A stretch of 9,910 nucleotides of DNA, taken from Bacteroidia bacterium (GTDB taxonomy: Bacteria; Bacteroidota; Bacteroidia; UKL13-3). Of the stretch, positions 1 to 7,116 are shown piece after piece; the stretch's first letter is position 1, and each line of letters starts with the position of its first letter. The stretch is from positions 1 through 9,910 of the forward strand of contig JACFNJ010000087.1 in the NCBI GenBank assembly GCA_019454865.1, given 5' to 3'. Below the pieces are notes generated by a model. The model saw only the letters and a list, made by a program, of their open reading frames with translations, was not told the DNA's origin and did no database searches. The translations under genes were made by a program, and so were the position numbers.

Positions 1-3000
1 TATACTTATTGTGAAATCAGTAGATGAAGAAACCCCATTTGCAAAATCATAAACACGTACATAATAAGTTTGACCAATGGTTAATCCACTTGCAGTTAAG
101 CTTTCCGATTGTCCATTTCCTTTATCATTAATTACTAACATTGAACTCAATGAAGAACAATTTCCACTAAAAATTTCTACAACCGGATTAAACTCACCAA
201 TTGCCTTAACTAAAATATTGTGTGAAGTAGAAGCTGCAGTAAACTTATACCATACATCATCATTAGCAAAACCTACAGAAGAACTCATGCTTTGTGTAGC
301 ATTTAAAGTTGAGCCACTTACCGGTGCAATTGATAAAGGATTAAGAGTAACAGCACCAGAGCAGTTATCATTAGCCGGAGGTGCAACTGTTGTTGTAAAT
401 GAATTGATAAAACATGCAGAAGCAGAATTTCCTCTTTTTTTTGGTATTACTGTCCAATAATAAGTAGTACCATAAGCTAAAGTAGGGCTAAAGTTTTTAG
501 CAGTAATACCAGTAGCTACACGTACGGATGCTGATAATGCAGTAACACTTGCTAAGTTTGAACTTAAATAAACATCATACGATGTAGGAGAACCTGAACC
601 TACACTCCAACTTAATACTGTTGATAAGGATTGATTAGATGAACCGGAATCCGGCAATAAGTTTTGAGCACACGATACATTTGAACCCGAAGCTGTTGTT
701 GAAAATGTACGGTACGAACATCCTTCTGAAACTCCGTTTACATTTTGTGCCAACACTCGCCAATAATAGGTAGTTGTTGCATTTAATGTGTTTTTTGCTA
801 ACGTATAGCTTGTACCTGTAATTCCCGTTGCACCTGTTAATGTTACTAAATTTGTAAATGTAGGATTAGTAGCAATTTGAATTGTATAAGTTTTAGTACC
901 AATTGTTGGCAATGTAGATGCTGACCATGAGAAAGTATTTGCCACACCCGCATTTATTGAAACACTATTGTTTGCAGGTGAAGAAAGTGTAGGGCAATTA
1001 GGTTCAGGATTAGAAATCCAAATGTTAAATCCTGTAGTTGGTGTTGCACCTAAAGTTGTATGATAAACACGGATAAAATATTGTGTACCAATTGTACTTG
1101 CAAAAGTAACCGATTCCTCTCCGGCTGCTTTAGTAATATTTGCACATCCTAATGAGGTTAATGAACCACATGTACCACTAAAATATTGCATAACAACATT
1201 AAAAGCAGTTCCACCATCAGCAGATATTTTTGTAATAGTACTTGTAGCTGTAAATTTAAACCAAACATCATCATCAGCATACGAACCTGAACATGCTGAC
1301 GGCACACCAGTAGAAGCAGTTGCATTAGCAGTAGAGCCGGATGAATATGGAGTTCCGATTGTTAATGCAATAGCACCTGAGCAATTATCATTGGCAGGAG
1401 GAGTTTCAATGCTATAAACTGAGATTGCAAAATTACCAGAACCTCCGGTACCTGAGTTTGCATCGTAAATACGAATAAAATATGTTCCTTCAACTAAGCC
1501 ATTTGCCACATAGTTTTCAATTAAACCATTTCCGGTTGCATTTACATAGCCTAAGCTGGTAAGGCTTGCACAATTTCCGCTGAAAAGCTGTATTACACCA
1601 TTATATCCTCCTGAACTATTAATTGTAATACCATAATTTCCGGCAGAAGTTGTAGTAAATTTAAACCAAACATCATCATCTGCTGTTCCTGATGGATTTG
1701 TAGCTAACGAGCGAGTTGCACCTTTGGATGAGTAAACTTTACAAAAATCATTTTGAATGCCTTTATGAATTGGTAAAGTTATAGCGTTTACACACTCGTC
1801 ATTAGTAATTGCCCTTGCGCTTGCATTATATGTACCGGGTGAACCTGTAGGAACAAATAATAAAGAAGAATAACAATCCGGCAATTCAGAAATATTTGTA
1901 GTATTGGTATGATTAAAGTTTAACACATTGGCATATTGTTGAGCAATAACTTGTCCGTCTGTTGGAGTTGAATTTACAACAGACCCTGATATACCTATAC
2001 TATACGAATAGGTATGATTAACTGTACCATTAAAGCCGTACATTTTTCCATAAACAAATTCAATTTTGTTTCCATTTTCATATAATTTCAATTGAAAATT
2101 GATACTTGGACCAGGATTATTGTAAATTTCCATTTCACTCCACTCAATTGTTAACACCTGATTTCCTACTTCACCGGTAACAAGATACTTCATTGTATTT
2201 TGAAGCTGACTCAACTGCAAATCTTGACTTGAACTTGGCCCCATATATCCCTGGCAAACTAAATCGTCCCAAAAAGGTGCAATAATTTGTTTCTTTGAAC
2301 TAAAAGTATTTACCCAAGGTGATGAAAAAGTTGTATTAAAAGTAATAAAGCCATTTAAGTTAGCTTTTAAAGATGTTATGTTTTGACCTTGATAATAAAA
2401 ACCGGTAAATCCGATTGCAGTTAAATTTAAATCATCCGAAAATTGATCATCTGCATTATATGAACTTGACCAACTAAATGAGTTTCCTGAATTAATAATA
2501 CTATTAAATGCTACATTACTTGAACGCGATATATTATAACTTAATGGTTGAACACCAGTTGTAAATTTCCATGTAGGGCAACCGGTAGCTGTATTGCCTT
2601 CACTATTTTTAGGAACAACACGCCAGTAATAAGCTGTGTATCCATTTAAAAGTGTTGATATTGTATATGATAATGCTGTTTGAGATACAGAAATCAATGC
2701 AGAAGGTACTTGGTTATCTACATCCGATTTTACCGAACTTAAATAAACATCATAACTATATGCACCACAAACAGATGGCCATGATAAAGCCAAATTTTTT
2801 GCCGAAACATCTGTTTGATTATTTGATGGAGCACTTGGGCTTGATGTAGCGCCAACCGGCACATACACCATTGTAGGAGTTGAGTGGTTATACGCTTTGT
2901 CCTCATGTACTATTGCATATATATAAGATGTACCTGACGAAATAGTATTATCTGTATAAGATGAAGATGATATATTTACAGTATCCAATACTGTCCATGA

Positions 3001-3765
3001 TCCAACTGTGCTTATTCCATACCCACCAGCCTTCGAATAAATCTCTTGTCCATTTAAGGTTGGTGCTGTTCCTGGACATGTACCTGTTGTACGTAAAATA
3101 ATTGTACGTTGTACACCACTTCCACCTGTGTTATCTGAGCCATTAACCCAATATAATGTAGCTGAGTTAGATGTATAATATACTGATGCCGAAGATGCGG
3201 CATTTGGATCGGTAACATCTAAAGTACCACTTGTACTTACGTAAGCTATAATGTTATCCCATCTAAAAGTTCTGGATTGACTACCTGAGCTTAAATAGTT
3301 GTTAATACGCACTTTCATGTTTTGTGTACTTCCGGATGTATTTCTTACAGAATGACTTATTAAGTAATATGTGTTTCTATTACTTGGGGTTGCAGCAGAA
3401 CTCATATTTCCCGATACACCAATTTGAACTCGTGATGTAGATTGACGATTATTAACACTGTAATAACCTGCAATTACTAAATAATTGTTGTTAGGTACTG
3501 CAATAGTTGAATTACTCTCTACATACCCGGTGGATGATGTTGAGCTATACGTATTGTTGTAACAATTGCTTCCACTATGGGAATTAGATGTGGAAATTGA
3601 ACTTATACCTGCATGTGAAGTAGTAGTCCAATCGGTAACAGAAACATTACTCTTTTCAAATCCATAATTACTTACAGGATTAGGTTGAGCATTTAATACT
3701 TGTGTAAATACTAATATAAGTATTGCTACAAATATCATTTTTGAAAAGTTGGGGTTGTTTTTCAT
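1..3765 (-). CDS. Large secreted FN3/PPC-repeat surface protein (C-terminus outside window)
   Basis: I translated this frame through all 1255 codons: there is no stop, and it is still open at the left edge, so the C-terminus is missing. Residues 1-26 form a signal peptide (charged start, hydrophobic core MIFVAILILVFTQVLNA, likely cleavage before Q27). About 30-178 looks like a jelly-roll, carbohydrate-binding-module-like domain. An FN3-like unit covers about 195-303, and FN3 units with YDVYLSS and YYWRV/YYWTV motifs cover about 309-405, 922-1024 and 1032-1127. About 405-650 is a beta-sandwich with NGFITFN, IIAPFWDDL and KIEFVYG motifs, familiar from Bacteroidota surface proteins. PPC-like units cover about 655-786, 790-918 and 1130-1255, each with a D/N-D-D-V-W-F/Y-K-F motif and a YF/YxIR/VRxY strand. 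I infer export and perhaps adhesion or glycan binding, with a T9SS sorting domain beyond the edge. No catalytic motif is visible. The start is the first ATG before the signal peptide and has no Shine-Dalgarno. Confidence 0.88.
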   Translation of the reverse strand, partial: MKNNPNFSKMIFVAILILVFTQVLNAQPNPVSNYGFEKSNVSVTDWTTTSHAGISSISTSNSHSGSNCYNNTYSSTSSTGYVESNSTIAVPNNNYLVIAGYYSVNNRQSTSRVQIGVSGNMSSAATPSNRNTYYLISHSVRNTSGSTQNMKVRINNYLSSGSQSRTFRWDNIIAYVSTSGTLDVTDPNAASSASVYYTSNSATLYWVNGSDNTGGSGVQRTIILRTTGTCPGTAPTLNGQEIYSKAGGYGISTVGSWTVLDTVNISSSSYTDNTISSGTSYIYAIVHEDKAYNHSTPTMVYVPVGATSSPSAPSNNQTDVSAKNLALSWPSVCGAYSYDVYLSSVKSDVDNQVPSALISVSQTALSYTISTLLNGYTAYYWRVVPKNSEGNTATGCPTWKFTTGVQPLSYNISRSSNVAFNSIINSGNSFSWSSSYNADDQFSDDLNLTAIGFTGFYYQGQNITSLKANLNGFITFNTTFSSPWVNTFSSKKQIIAPFWDDLVCQGYMGPSSSQDLQLSQLQNTMKYLVTGEVGNQVLTIEWSEMEIYNNPGPSINFQLKLYENGNKIEFVYGKMYGFNGTVNHTYSYSIGISGSVVNSTPTDGQVIAQQYANVLNFNHTNTTNISELPDCYSSLLFVPTGSPGTYNASARAITNDECVNAITLPIHKGIQNDFCKVYSSKGATRSLATNPSGTADDDVWFKFTTTSAGNYGITINSSGGYNGVIQLFSGNCASLTSLGYVNATGNGLIENYVANGLVEGTYFIRIYDANSGTGGSGNFAISVYSIETPPANDNCSGAIALTIGTPYSSGSTANATASTGVPSACSGSYADDDVWFKFTATSTITKISADGGTAFNVVMQYFSGTCGSLTSLGCANITKAAGEESVTFASTIGTQYFIRVYHTTLGATPTTGFNIWISNPEPNCPTLSSPANNSVSINAGVANTFSWSASTLPTIGTKTYTIQIATNPTFTNLVTLTGATGITGTSYTLAKNTLNATTTYYWRVLAQNVNGVSEGCSYRTFSTTASGSNVSCAQNLLPDSGSSNQSLSTVLSWSVGSGSPTSYDVYLSSNLASVTALSASVRVATGITAKNFSPTLAYGTTYYWTVIPKKRGNSASACFINSFTTTVAPPANDNCSGAVTLNPLSIAPVSGSTLNATQSMSSSVGFANDDVWYKFTAASTSHNILVKAIGEFNPVVEIFSGNCSSLSSMLVINDKGNGQSESLTASGLTIGQTYYVRVYDFANGVSSSTDFTISI
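1250..1275. repeat. 26-bp direct repeat inside the PPC domains (second copy 1655-1680)
   Basis: The same 26 bases occur at 1250-1275 and 1655-1680. Both copies encode the D-D-D-V-W-F-K-F-T strand of consecutive PPC-like units of the large surface protein. A diverged third copy lies near 241-276. The exact match at DNA level suggests recent duplication of, or exchange between, the units. Confidence 0.6.
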
Positions 3766-3766
3766 A

Positions 3767-3839
3767 ATAAATAGCTGTTTAACGAAACAAATGTAAAATC
3801 AAAAAATTTAAACATTTATACTTTTTTTCAGCTATTTAT
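3767..3839. repeat. 11-bp perfect inverted repeat flanking a promoter
   Basis: The plus strand carries ATAAATAGCTG at 3767-3777 and its exact reverse complement CAGCTATTTAT at 3829-3839, with 51 bases between. The -7 element at 3788-3795 lies inside the spacer, and one arm abuts the start codon of the large surface-protein gene. The arms could be operator half-sites, recombination sites for an invertible promoter, or a chance match in AT-rich DNA. The match itself is certain; the function is inference. Confidence 0.5.
3788..3795 (-). promoter_or_regulatory. -7 promoter element of the large surface-protein gene
   Basis: On the minus strand this reads TACATTTG, an exact match to the Bacteroidota -7 consensus TAnnTTTG. 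It ends 22 bases before the ATG at 3765, giving a predicted leader of under 20 bases. There is no clear TTG at the -33 position; the region 17-23 bases upstream is only A/T-rich. That suggests either a weak promoter or one needing an activator or an alternative sigma factor. Confidence 0.5.
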
Positions 3840-3843
3840 ACAA

Positions 3844-3862
3844 CTCACTGAATTACAGTGAG
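3844..3862. repeat. 7-bp perfect hairpin upstream of the surface-protein promoter
   Basis: CTCACTG and CAGTGAG form a perfect 7-bp inverted repeat around a 5-base loop (AATTA). It lies about 50 bases upstream of the -7 element of the surface-protein gene and 70 bases beyond the rplI terminator. On the minus strand no T-run follows it directly, so it does not look like an intrinsic terminator for rplI. It could be an operator palindrome. Confidence 0.45.
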
Positions 3863-3932
3863 AAAATTTTTAGCAAAAACAGCATCTTATACCATTTTTC
3901 AGCAACTTGTACTGTATTTTGAAATTTTAGGC

Positions 3933-3965
3933 AAAAAAAAACCACTCAAAATTTGAGTGGTTTTT
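3933..3965 (-). terminator. Intrinsic terminator of the rpsF-rpsR-rplI operon
   Basis: The palindrome CCACTC…GAGTGG with inner A/T pairs (3942-3960) is flanked by nine A on the left and five T on the right. Read on the minus strand it gives a stem of 7-9 bp followed by nine T, a textbook rho-independent terminator starting 21 bases after the rplI stop codon. The structure is symmetrical enough to work in both directions, though no plus-strand gene ends here. It separates the ribosomal operon from the surface-protein gene on the same strand. Confidence 0.9.
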
Positions 3966-3985
3966 AAGTTACTATATATTATATA

Positions 3986-4426
3986 CTATTCTGCTACTAC
4001 TTCTAAGCCTACTTTTACCGATACTTCACGGTGTAAGTTTATTATAGCATCATAGCTGCCCAATAATTTAATATCATCTACTTCAATCTTTCTACGATCA
4101 ACTTCAAATCCGATATTTTTTAATGCTTGTGATACTTGCAATGGAGTAATAGACCCAAAGATTTTATTATTACTTCCGGCTTTTGTGCTGATTGTAAGTT
4201 TTAAATCTTTTAATTTTTCTGAAATTGACAAAGCATCAGTTTTAAGCTTTTCGCGCTTTAATGCTCCTTGTCGGTTATTTTCTTCAACCATTTTAATGTT
4301 TGAAGCAGTTGCCATCATTGCTAAACCACGAGGAAACAAGTAGTTATTTGCATAACCATCTTTTACAGTAACTATATCACCTTGTGTTCCAAGGTTTTTT
4401 AAGTTTTCTTTTAATATAATTTTCAT
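3986..4426 (-). CDS. rplI: 50S ribosomal protein bL9
   Basis: A protein of 146 residues, close to the usual length of about 149. The N-terminal domain carries the bL9 signature at residues 13-40, with the pattern GxxGxxxxVxxGYxxNYLxxxGxAxxxT. It is followed by the long connecting helix (about 42-75, rich in K, E and N) and the C-terminal domain with the FGSIT motif near residue 90. bL9 binds domain V of 23S rRNA near the base of the L1 stalk and helps keep the reading frame. It is the last gene of rpsF-rpsR-rplI. The start is fixed by an AGGAGG sequence 8 bases upstream of the ATG, a notable site in this phylum. A hairpin terminator follows. Confidence 0.97.
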   Translation of the reverse strand: MKIILKENLKNLGTQGDIVTVKDGYANNYLFPRGLAMMATASNIKMVEENNRQGALKREKLKTDALSISEKLKDLKLTISTKAGSNNKIFGSITPLQVSQALKNIGFEVDRRKIEVDDIKLLGSYDAIINLHREVSVKVGLEVVAE

Positions 4427-4434
4427 TGTGTAAT

Positions 4435-4440
4435 CCTCCT
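4435..4440 (-). promoter_or_regulatory. Canonical Shine-Dalgarno (AGGAGG) of rplI
   Basis: The minus strand reads AGGAGG, then 8 bases, then the ATG of rplI, lying in the 20-base gap after the rpsR stop codon. This is full core complementarity to the 16S anti-Shine-Dalgarno at ideal spacing. The starts of rpsF, the glycosyltransferase gene, rsmG, ung and both surface-protein genes in this window have nothing comparable. Confidence 0.8.
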
Positions 4441-4446
4441 GCTTTA

Positions 4447-4725
4447 TTATTTTAAACCATCAGCAACATAAGGAAGAATAGCTATGTGACGAGCACGCTT
4501 TACTGCCTGGGCTATTTTACGTTGATATTTCAAAGAAGTTCCGGTAATTCTGCGAGGTAAAATTTTTCCTTGCTCATTAATAAATTTCAAAAGAAAGTTT
4601 CCGTCTTTGTAATCAATGTATTTAATCCCGTTCTTTTTAAAACGGCAGTATTTTTTCTTTACTGGCGTTTCCGGAGTGGTATTAAAAACCATCATTGGAT
4701 TGTTTGTTGTTTTCGCTTTACTCAT
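4447..4725 (-). CDS. rpsR: 30S ribosomal protein bS18
   Basis: A protein of 92 residues, longer than the 75 of E. coli because of an N-terminal extension (about 1-22) before the conserved core. The core begins at KKKYCRFKKNGIKYIDYKD and ends with the bS18 hallmark GKILPRRITGTSLKYQRKIAQ followed by VKRARHIAILPY. bS18 pairs with bS6 on the 30S platform and binds 16S rRNA. In Flavobacterium johnsoniae ribosomes, bS6, bS18 and bS21 form the pocket that hides the anti-Shine-Dalgarno (established for that species). Its ATG lies 2 bases after the rpsF stop codon, so translational coupling is likely. A purine-rich run precedes it inside the end of rpsF. Confidence 0.97.
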   Translation of the reverse strand: MSKAKTTNNPMMVFNTTPETPVKKKYCRFKKNGIKYIDYKDGNFLLKFINEQGKILPRRITGTSLKYQRKIAQAVKRARHIAILPYVADGLK

Positions 4726-4727
4726 AA

Positions 4728-5129
4728 TTACTTCCCTTCCTGTTGTTTTTCTTTTTTGTTTTGATTAAACTCACCATTGCGTTTACGCTGATTGTAAACA
4801 ATTGCATGTTTGTCTAACACGGTAGATAAAAAACGCATGATTCTTTCATCACGTCTGAAGGCCAATTCAAATTTTGCGACAAAATCAGCTGGTGCTTTAT
4901 ATTCGAAAATGTGATAAAAACCGGTAGTTTTTTTCTCAATCGGATATGCCAACTTGGTTAAGCCCCAATTTTCTTCATGAACCACCTCTCCATTGTTTTC
5001 AGTTATTAAAGCACGGTATTTTGATACCACGTCTTTTAACTGCTCTTCAGAGAGTACGGGTGTGAAAATAATCACAGATTCATAATCGTGTAAGACAACT
5101 TGTTCTTTTTTAGTTTTTTTAGCTGCCAT
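4728..5129 (-). CDS. rpsF: 30S ribosomal protein bS6
   Basis: A protein of 133 residues. The core HDYESVIIFTPVLSEEQ through FRRDERIMRFLST matches the bS6 fold, including the conserved GLTKLAYPIEKKTTGFYHIFEY stretch and the FELAFRRDERIMR helix. bS6 heterodimerises with bS18 and binds 16S rRNA on the 30S platform. Two lysine-rich tails extend the core: an N-terminal MAAKKTKKEQVVL and a C-terminal RKRNGEFNQNKKEKQQEGK. No other in-frame start is plausible, since the next Met is deep in the core. It heads the operon, 31 bases downstream of an excellent promoter, and has no Shine-Dalgarno. Confidence 0.97.
   Translation of the reverse strand: MAAKKTKKEQVVLHDYESVIIFTPVLSEEQLKDVVSKYRALITENNGEVVHEENWGLTKLAYPIEKKTTGFYHIFEYKAPADFVAKFELAFRRDERIMRFLSTVLDKHAIVYNQRKRNGEFNQNKKEKQQEGK
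4731..4741 (-). promoter_or_regulatory. Purine-rich Shine-Dalgarno-like run before rpsR
   Basis: The minus strand reads AGGAAGGGAAG ending 5 bases before the ATG of rpsR. It lies wholly in the last codons of rpsF (Q-E-G-K). It contains AGGA and AAGG blocks that could pair partly with the anti-Shine-Dalgarno. It is less convincing than the AGGAGG of rplI because these codons also encode the bS6 tail. Confidence 0.45.
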
Positions 5130-5160
5130 TATCTTGGGTTTTTTAAATTTTTAAAGTGCG

Positions 5161-5192
5161 CAAAAGTATGTCTATTTTTCTATTATGCAAAA
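5161..5192 (-). promoter_or_regulatory. Promoter of the rpsF-rpsR-rplI operon
   Basis: On the minus strand, TTTTG (5188-5192), a 19-base spacer and TACTTTTG (5161-5168) match the Bacteroidota housekeeping promoter (TTG at -33, TAnnTTTG at -7) with every conserved base present. Transcription would start near 5155, giving a leader of about 25 bases before the rpsF ATG at 5129. Confidence 0.8.
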
Positions 5193-5291
5193 CTTTTATC
5201 ACATTTCCTCATACCTATCTTCAATACTACATTTTACCAACTTCTTCACAACTTGTTGAAATTGATTTTTACTAATAACATTTCCTGTCTT

Positions 5292-5299
5292 TTTATTTG
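5292..5299 (+). promoter_or_regulatory. Possible -7 element for the glycosyltransferase gene
   Basis: TTTATTTG has one mismatch to TAnnTTTG and ends 20 bases before the ATG at 5320, similar to the other promoters here. I find no TTG 17-23 bases upstream, so this is a weak call. It is the best candidate in the 190-base divergent gap between rpsF and this gene. Confidence 0.3.
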
Positions 5300-5319
5300 C
5301 AGCATATATACATATATAT

Positions 5320-6450
5320 ATGTTTAACCTTATTTTACCCTTCGACTGGGTTTTAATTGCTTTTTTCGGTTTAGTAACACTAATTCTGTTAGTCTATTAC
5401 TTTTTTGTATTTGGTAAATTAGCTTTTCACAAACCTTCAGGCAGCTTACAATCTAATTATGAACCGGTTTCGGTAATTATTGCTGCAAGAAATGAGTTAG
5501 AAAATTTACAAAAAAATCTAATTGCAATATTAGAACAAGATTATCCTGATTTTGAGGTAATTGTAGTAAACGATTGCAGCTGGGATGGCAGCCAGGCATG
5601 GTTAGAAGAATTGCAAAAAACATACACGCATCTAAAAGTTTCGCAACTAATAGAACAAGAAAAATACCCTACAGGTAAAAAATTTGCACTTACTATAGGT
5701 ATTAAAGCCTCAAAATACAATCTATTACTATTTACCGATGCCGATTGCGAGCCTACATCAAACCAATGGATTAAGCTGATGCAAAGTAAATTCACACCTA
5801 ATAAAGAGATTGTGTTAGGCTTTTCGCCATACCGTAGGCAAAAAGGTTTCTTAAATCGTTTTATTCGCTTTGAAACACTAATTACAGCACAGTTTTATTT
5901 ATCAATGGCTTTATCGGGTAATGCTTTTATGGGTGTGGGACGAAATTTAGCTTATCGTAAAGAGTTGTTTTTTAAATATAAGGGATTTGCAAGCCACCAA
6001 CACATTTTATCCGGTGATGACGATTTGTTTGTAAATGAAACTGCAACACCAAATAATGTTACTATACAAATAGACCCTGCTTCATTTATATATACCGAAG
6101 CAAAGAAAACATACAGTGCATGGAGTAAACAAAAAAGCAGGCACATGAGCACCGGTAAATATTATAAAGCAAAGCACAAAAGAGTTTTAGGCTGTTTTTA
6201 TGCGGCAATGTTTTTATTTTATGCATCACTTGCTGCTTGTTTACTTGTAAATCCAAATACTTTACCCATTGTTGCCGGAATTTTTGGCATAAAACTAATT
6301 AGCCAAAGTATTGTTTTCTATCAATCAGGAAAAAAACTTAAATGCAGTTCGCTGGTATATGGTTTAATCATACTTGACTTTGTGTATGTGTGGTACATAG
6401 TATTATATGGTACAAAAGGATATTTTACCAAGAACAGAAAACATTGGTAG
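5320..6450 (+). CDS. Membrane-anchored family 2 glycosyltransferase
   Basis: A protein of 376 residues. An N-terminal membrane helix (about 11-31) precedes a GT-A fold starting at VSVIIAARNE (50-59). Motifs in order are IVVND (D85, nucleotide binding), FTDADC (D140 and D142, the metal-binding DxD), SGDDDLF (D233-D235, catalytic-base region) and QKSRH (271-275, in the place of QxxRW). Three hydrophobic helices follow at about 291-310, 314-335 and 344-363. The layout is that of GT2 enzymes with cytoplasmic catalysis at the inner membrane, which transfer sugar from a nucleotide sugar to lipid or polysaccharide. The substrate cannot be told from the sequence. The start ATG sits in a TA-repeat tract, and no alternative Met occurs before residue 154. 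rsmG follows after 15 bases on the same strand, so the two may be co-transcribed. Confidence 0.9.
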   Translation: MFNLILPFDWVLIAFFGLVTLILLVYYFFVFGKLAFHKPSGSLQSNYEPVSVIIAARNELENLQKNLIAILEQDYPDFEVIVVNDCSWDGSQAWLEELQKTYTHLKVSQLIEQEKYPTGKKFALTIGIKASKYNLLLFTDADCEPTSNQWIKLMQSKFTPNKEIVLGFSPYRRQKGFLNRFIRFETLITAQFYLSMALSGNAFMGVGRNLAYRKELFFKYKGFASHQHILSGDDDLFVNETATPNNVTIQIDPASFIYTEAKKTYSAWSKQKSRHMSTGKYYKAKHKRVLGCFYAAMFLFYASLAACLLVNPNTLPIVAGIFGIKLISQSIVFYQSGKKLKCSSLVYGLIILDFVYVWYIVLYGTKGYFTKNRKHW

Positions 6451-6465
6451 ATTTGTACAAAAATT

Positions 6466-7107
6466 ATGATTGAACTAATTCTAAAATATTTTCCGGATAT
6501 TACTGATACACAAAAAAAACAGTTTGAATCTTTATACCCATTATACAAAGAAGCAAACGAAAAGGTAAATGTAATTTCGCGTAAAGATATTGACTTACTA
6601 TTTGAACGACATGTATTACACTCCTTAGCCATAGCCAAGTTTATACAGTTTATACCACACACCAAAGTTTTAGATTTGGGTACAGGAGGCGGGTTTCCGG
6701 GAATTCCATTGGCAATTTTATTCCCTGAGGTGCATTTTACATTATGCGATAGTATAAGTAAAAAAATAGTAGTGGCCGAAAGTATTGCTGAATCGTTGGA
6801 GCTACGTAATACCGATTTTGTAATTGGTAGAGTAGAAAACCTTAAAGAAAAATTTGAGTTTATTGTTAGCCGTGCAGTTGCACCAATGGAGCAACTTTAC
6901 CGCTGGACACAATCCTATATAGACGACAAAGACCGCAATGCAAAAATGAATGGTTATTTGCTGCTTAAAGGAGGCGACCTAAAAGAAGAAACACGTGCAA
7001 TAAAACGTATTAATCGAAAATTATTTGTGGATGAATATGCTTTAAGCGATTGGTTTGAAGAGGAATTTTTTGAAACCAAAAAATTAATCTACATCTACCG
7101 TTTTTAG
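6466..7107 (+). CDS. rsmG: 16S rRNA (guanine-N7) methyltransferase RsmG
   Basis: A protein of 213 residues, the normal RsmG (GidB) length. The N-terminal part has the family stretch NVISRKDIDLLFERHVLHSL (about 35-54). The S-adenosylmethionine-binding motif is VLDLGTGGGFPGIPLA (68-83), followed by the acidic strand end in LCD (93-95). SRAVAP (135-140) and LLLKGG (165-170) are later family motifs. The enzyme methylates G527 (E. coli numbering) of 16S rRNA at N7 in the decoding region; its loss is known to give low-level streptomycin resistance. It lies 15 bases after the glycosyltransferase gene, probably in one transcript, and has no Shine-Dalgarno. Its stop codon is 9 bases from that of the convergent gene, with no terminator hairpin visible between them. 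Confidence 0.96.
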   Translation: MIELILKYFPDITDTQKKQFESLYPLYKEANEKVNVISRKDIDLLFERHVLHSLAIAKFIQFIPHTKVLDLGTGGGFPGIPLAILFPEVHFTLCDSISKKIVVAESIAESLELRNTDFVIGRVENLKEKFEFIVSRAVAPMEQLYRWTQSYIDDKDRNAKMNGYLLLKGGDLKEETRAIKRINRKLFVDEYALSDWFEEEFFETKKLIYIYRF

Positions 7108-7116
7108 TATTAATTT

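Noticed and set aside
77..460. Plus-strand open frame of 127 codons
   Set aside because: It is antisense to the large surface-protein gene, whose minus-strand frame shows coherent PPC and FN3 motifs over the same bases. The plus-strand product has no recognisable motif.
5100..5327. Plus-strand open frame of 75 codons between rpsF and the glycosyltransferase
   Set aside because: It overlaps the rpsF start and promoter, is composed mostly of F, L, C and Y from T-rich DNA, and lacks motifs.
6448..6455. TAGATTTG, an exact -7 match before rsmG
   Set aside because: It overlaps the glycosyltransferase stop codon, has no TTG 17-23 bases upstream and would leave a leader of only about 6 bases. Co-transcription is simpler.
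7108..7116. Bidirectional terminator between rsmG and the convergent gene
   Set aside because: There are only 9 A/T-rich bases and no inverted repeat spanning the two stop codons.
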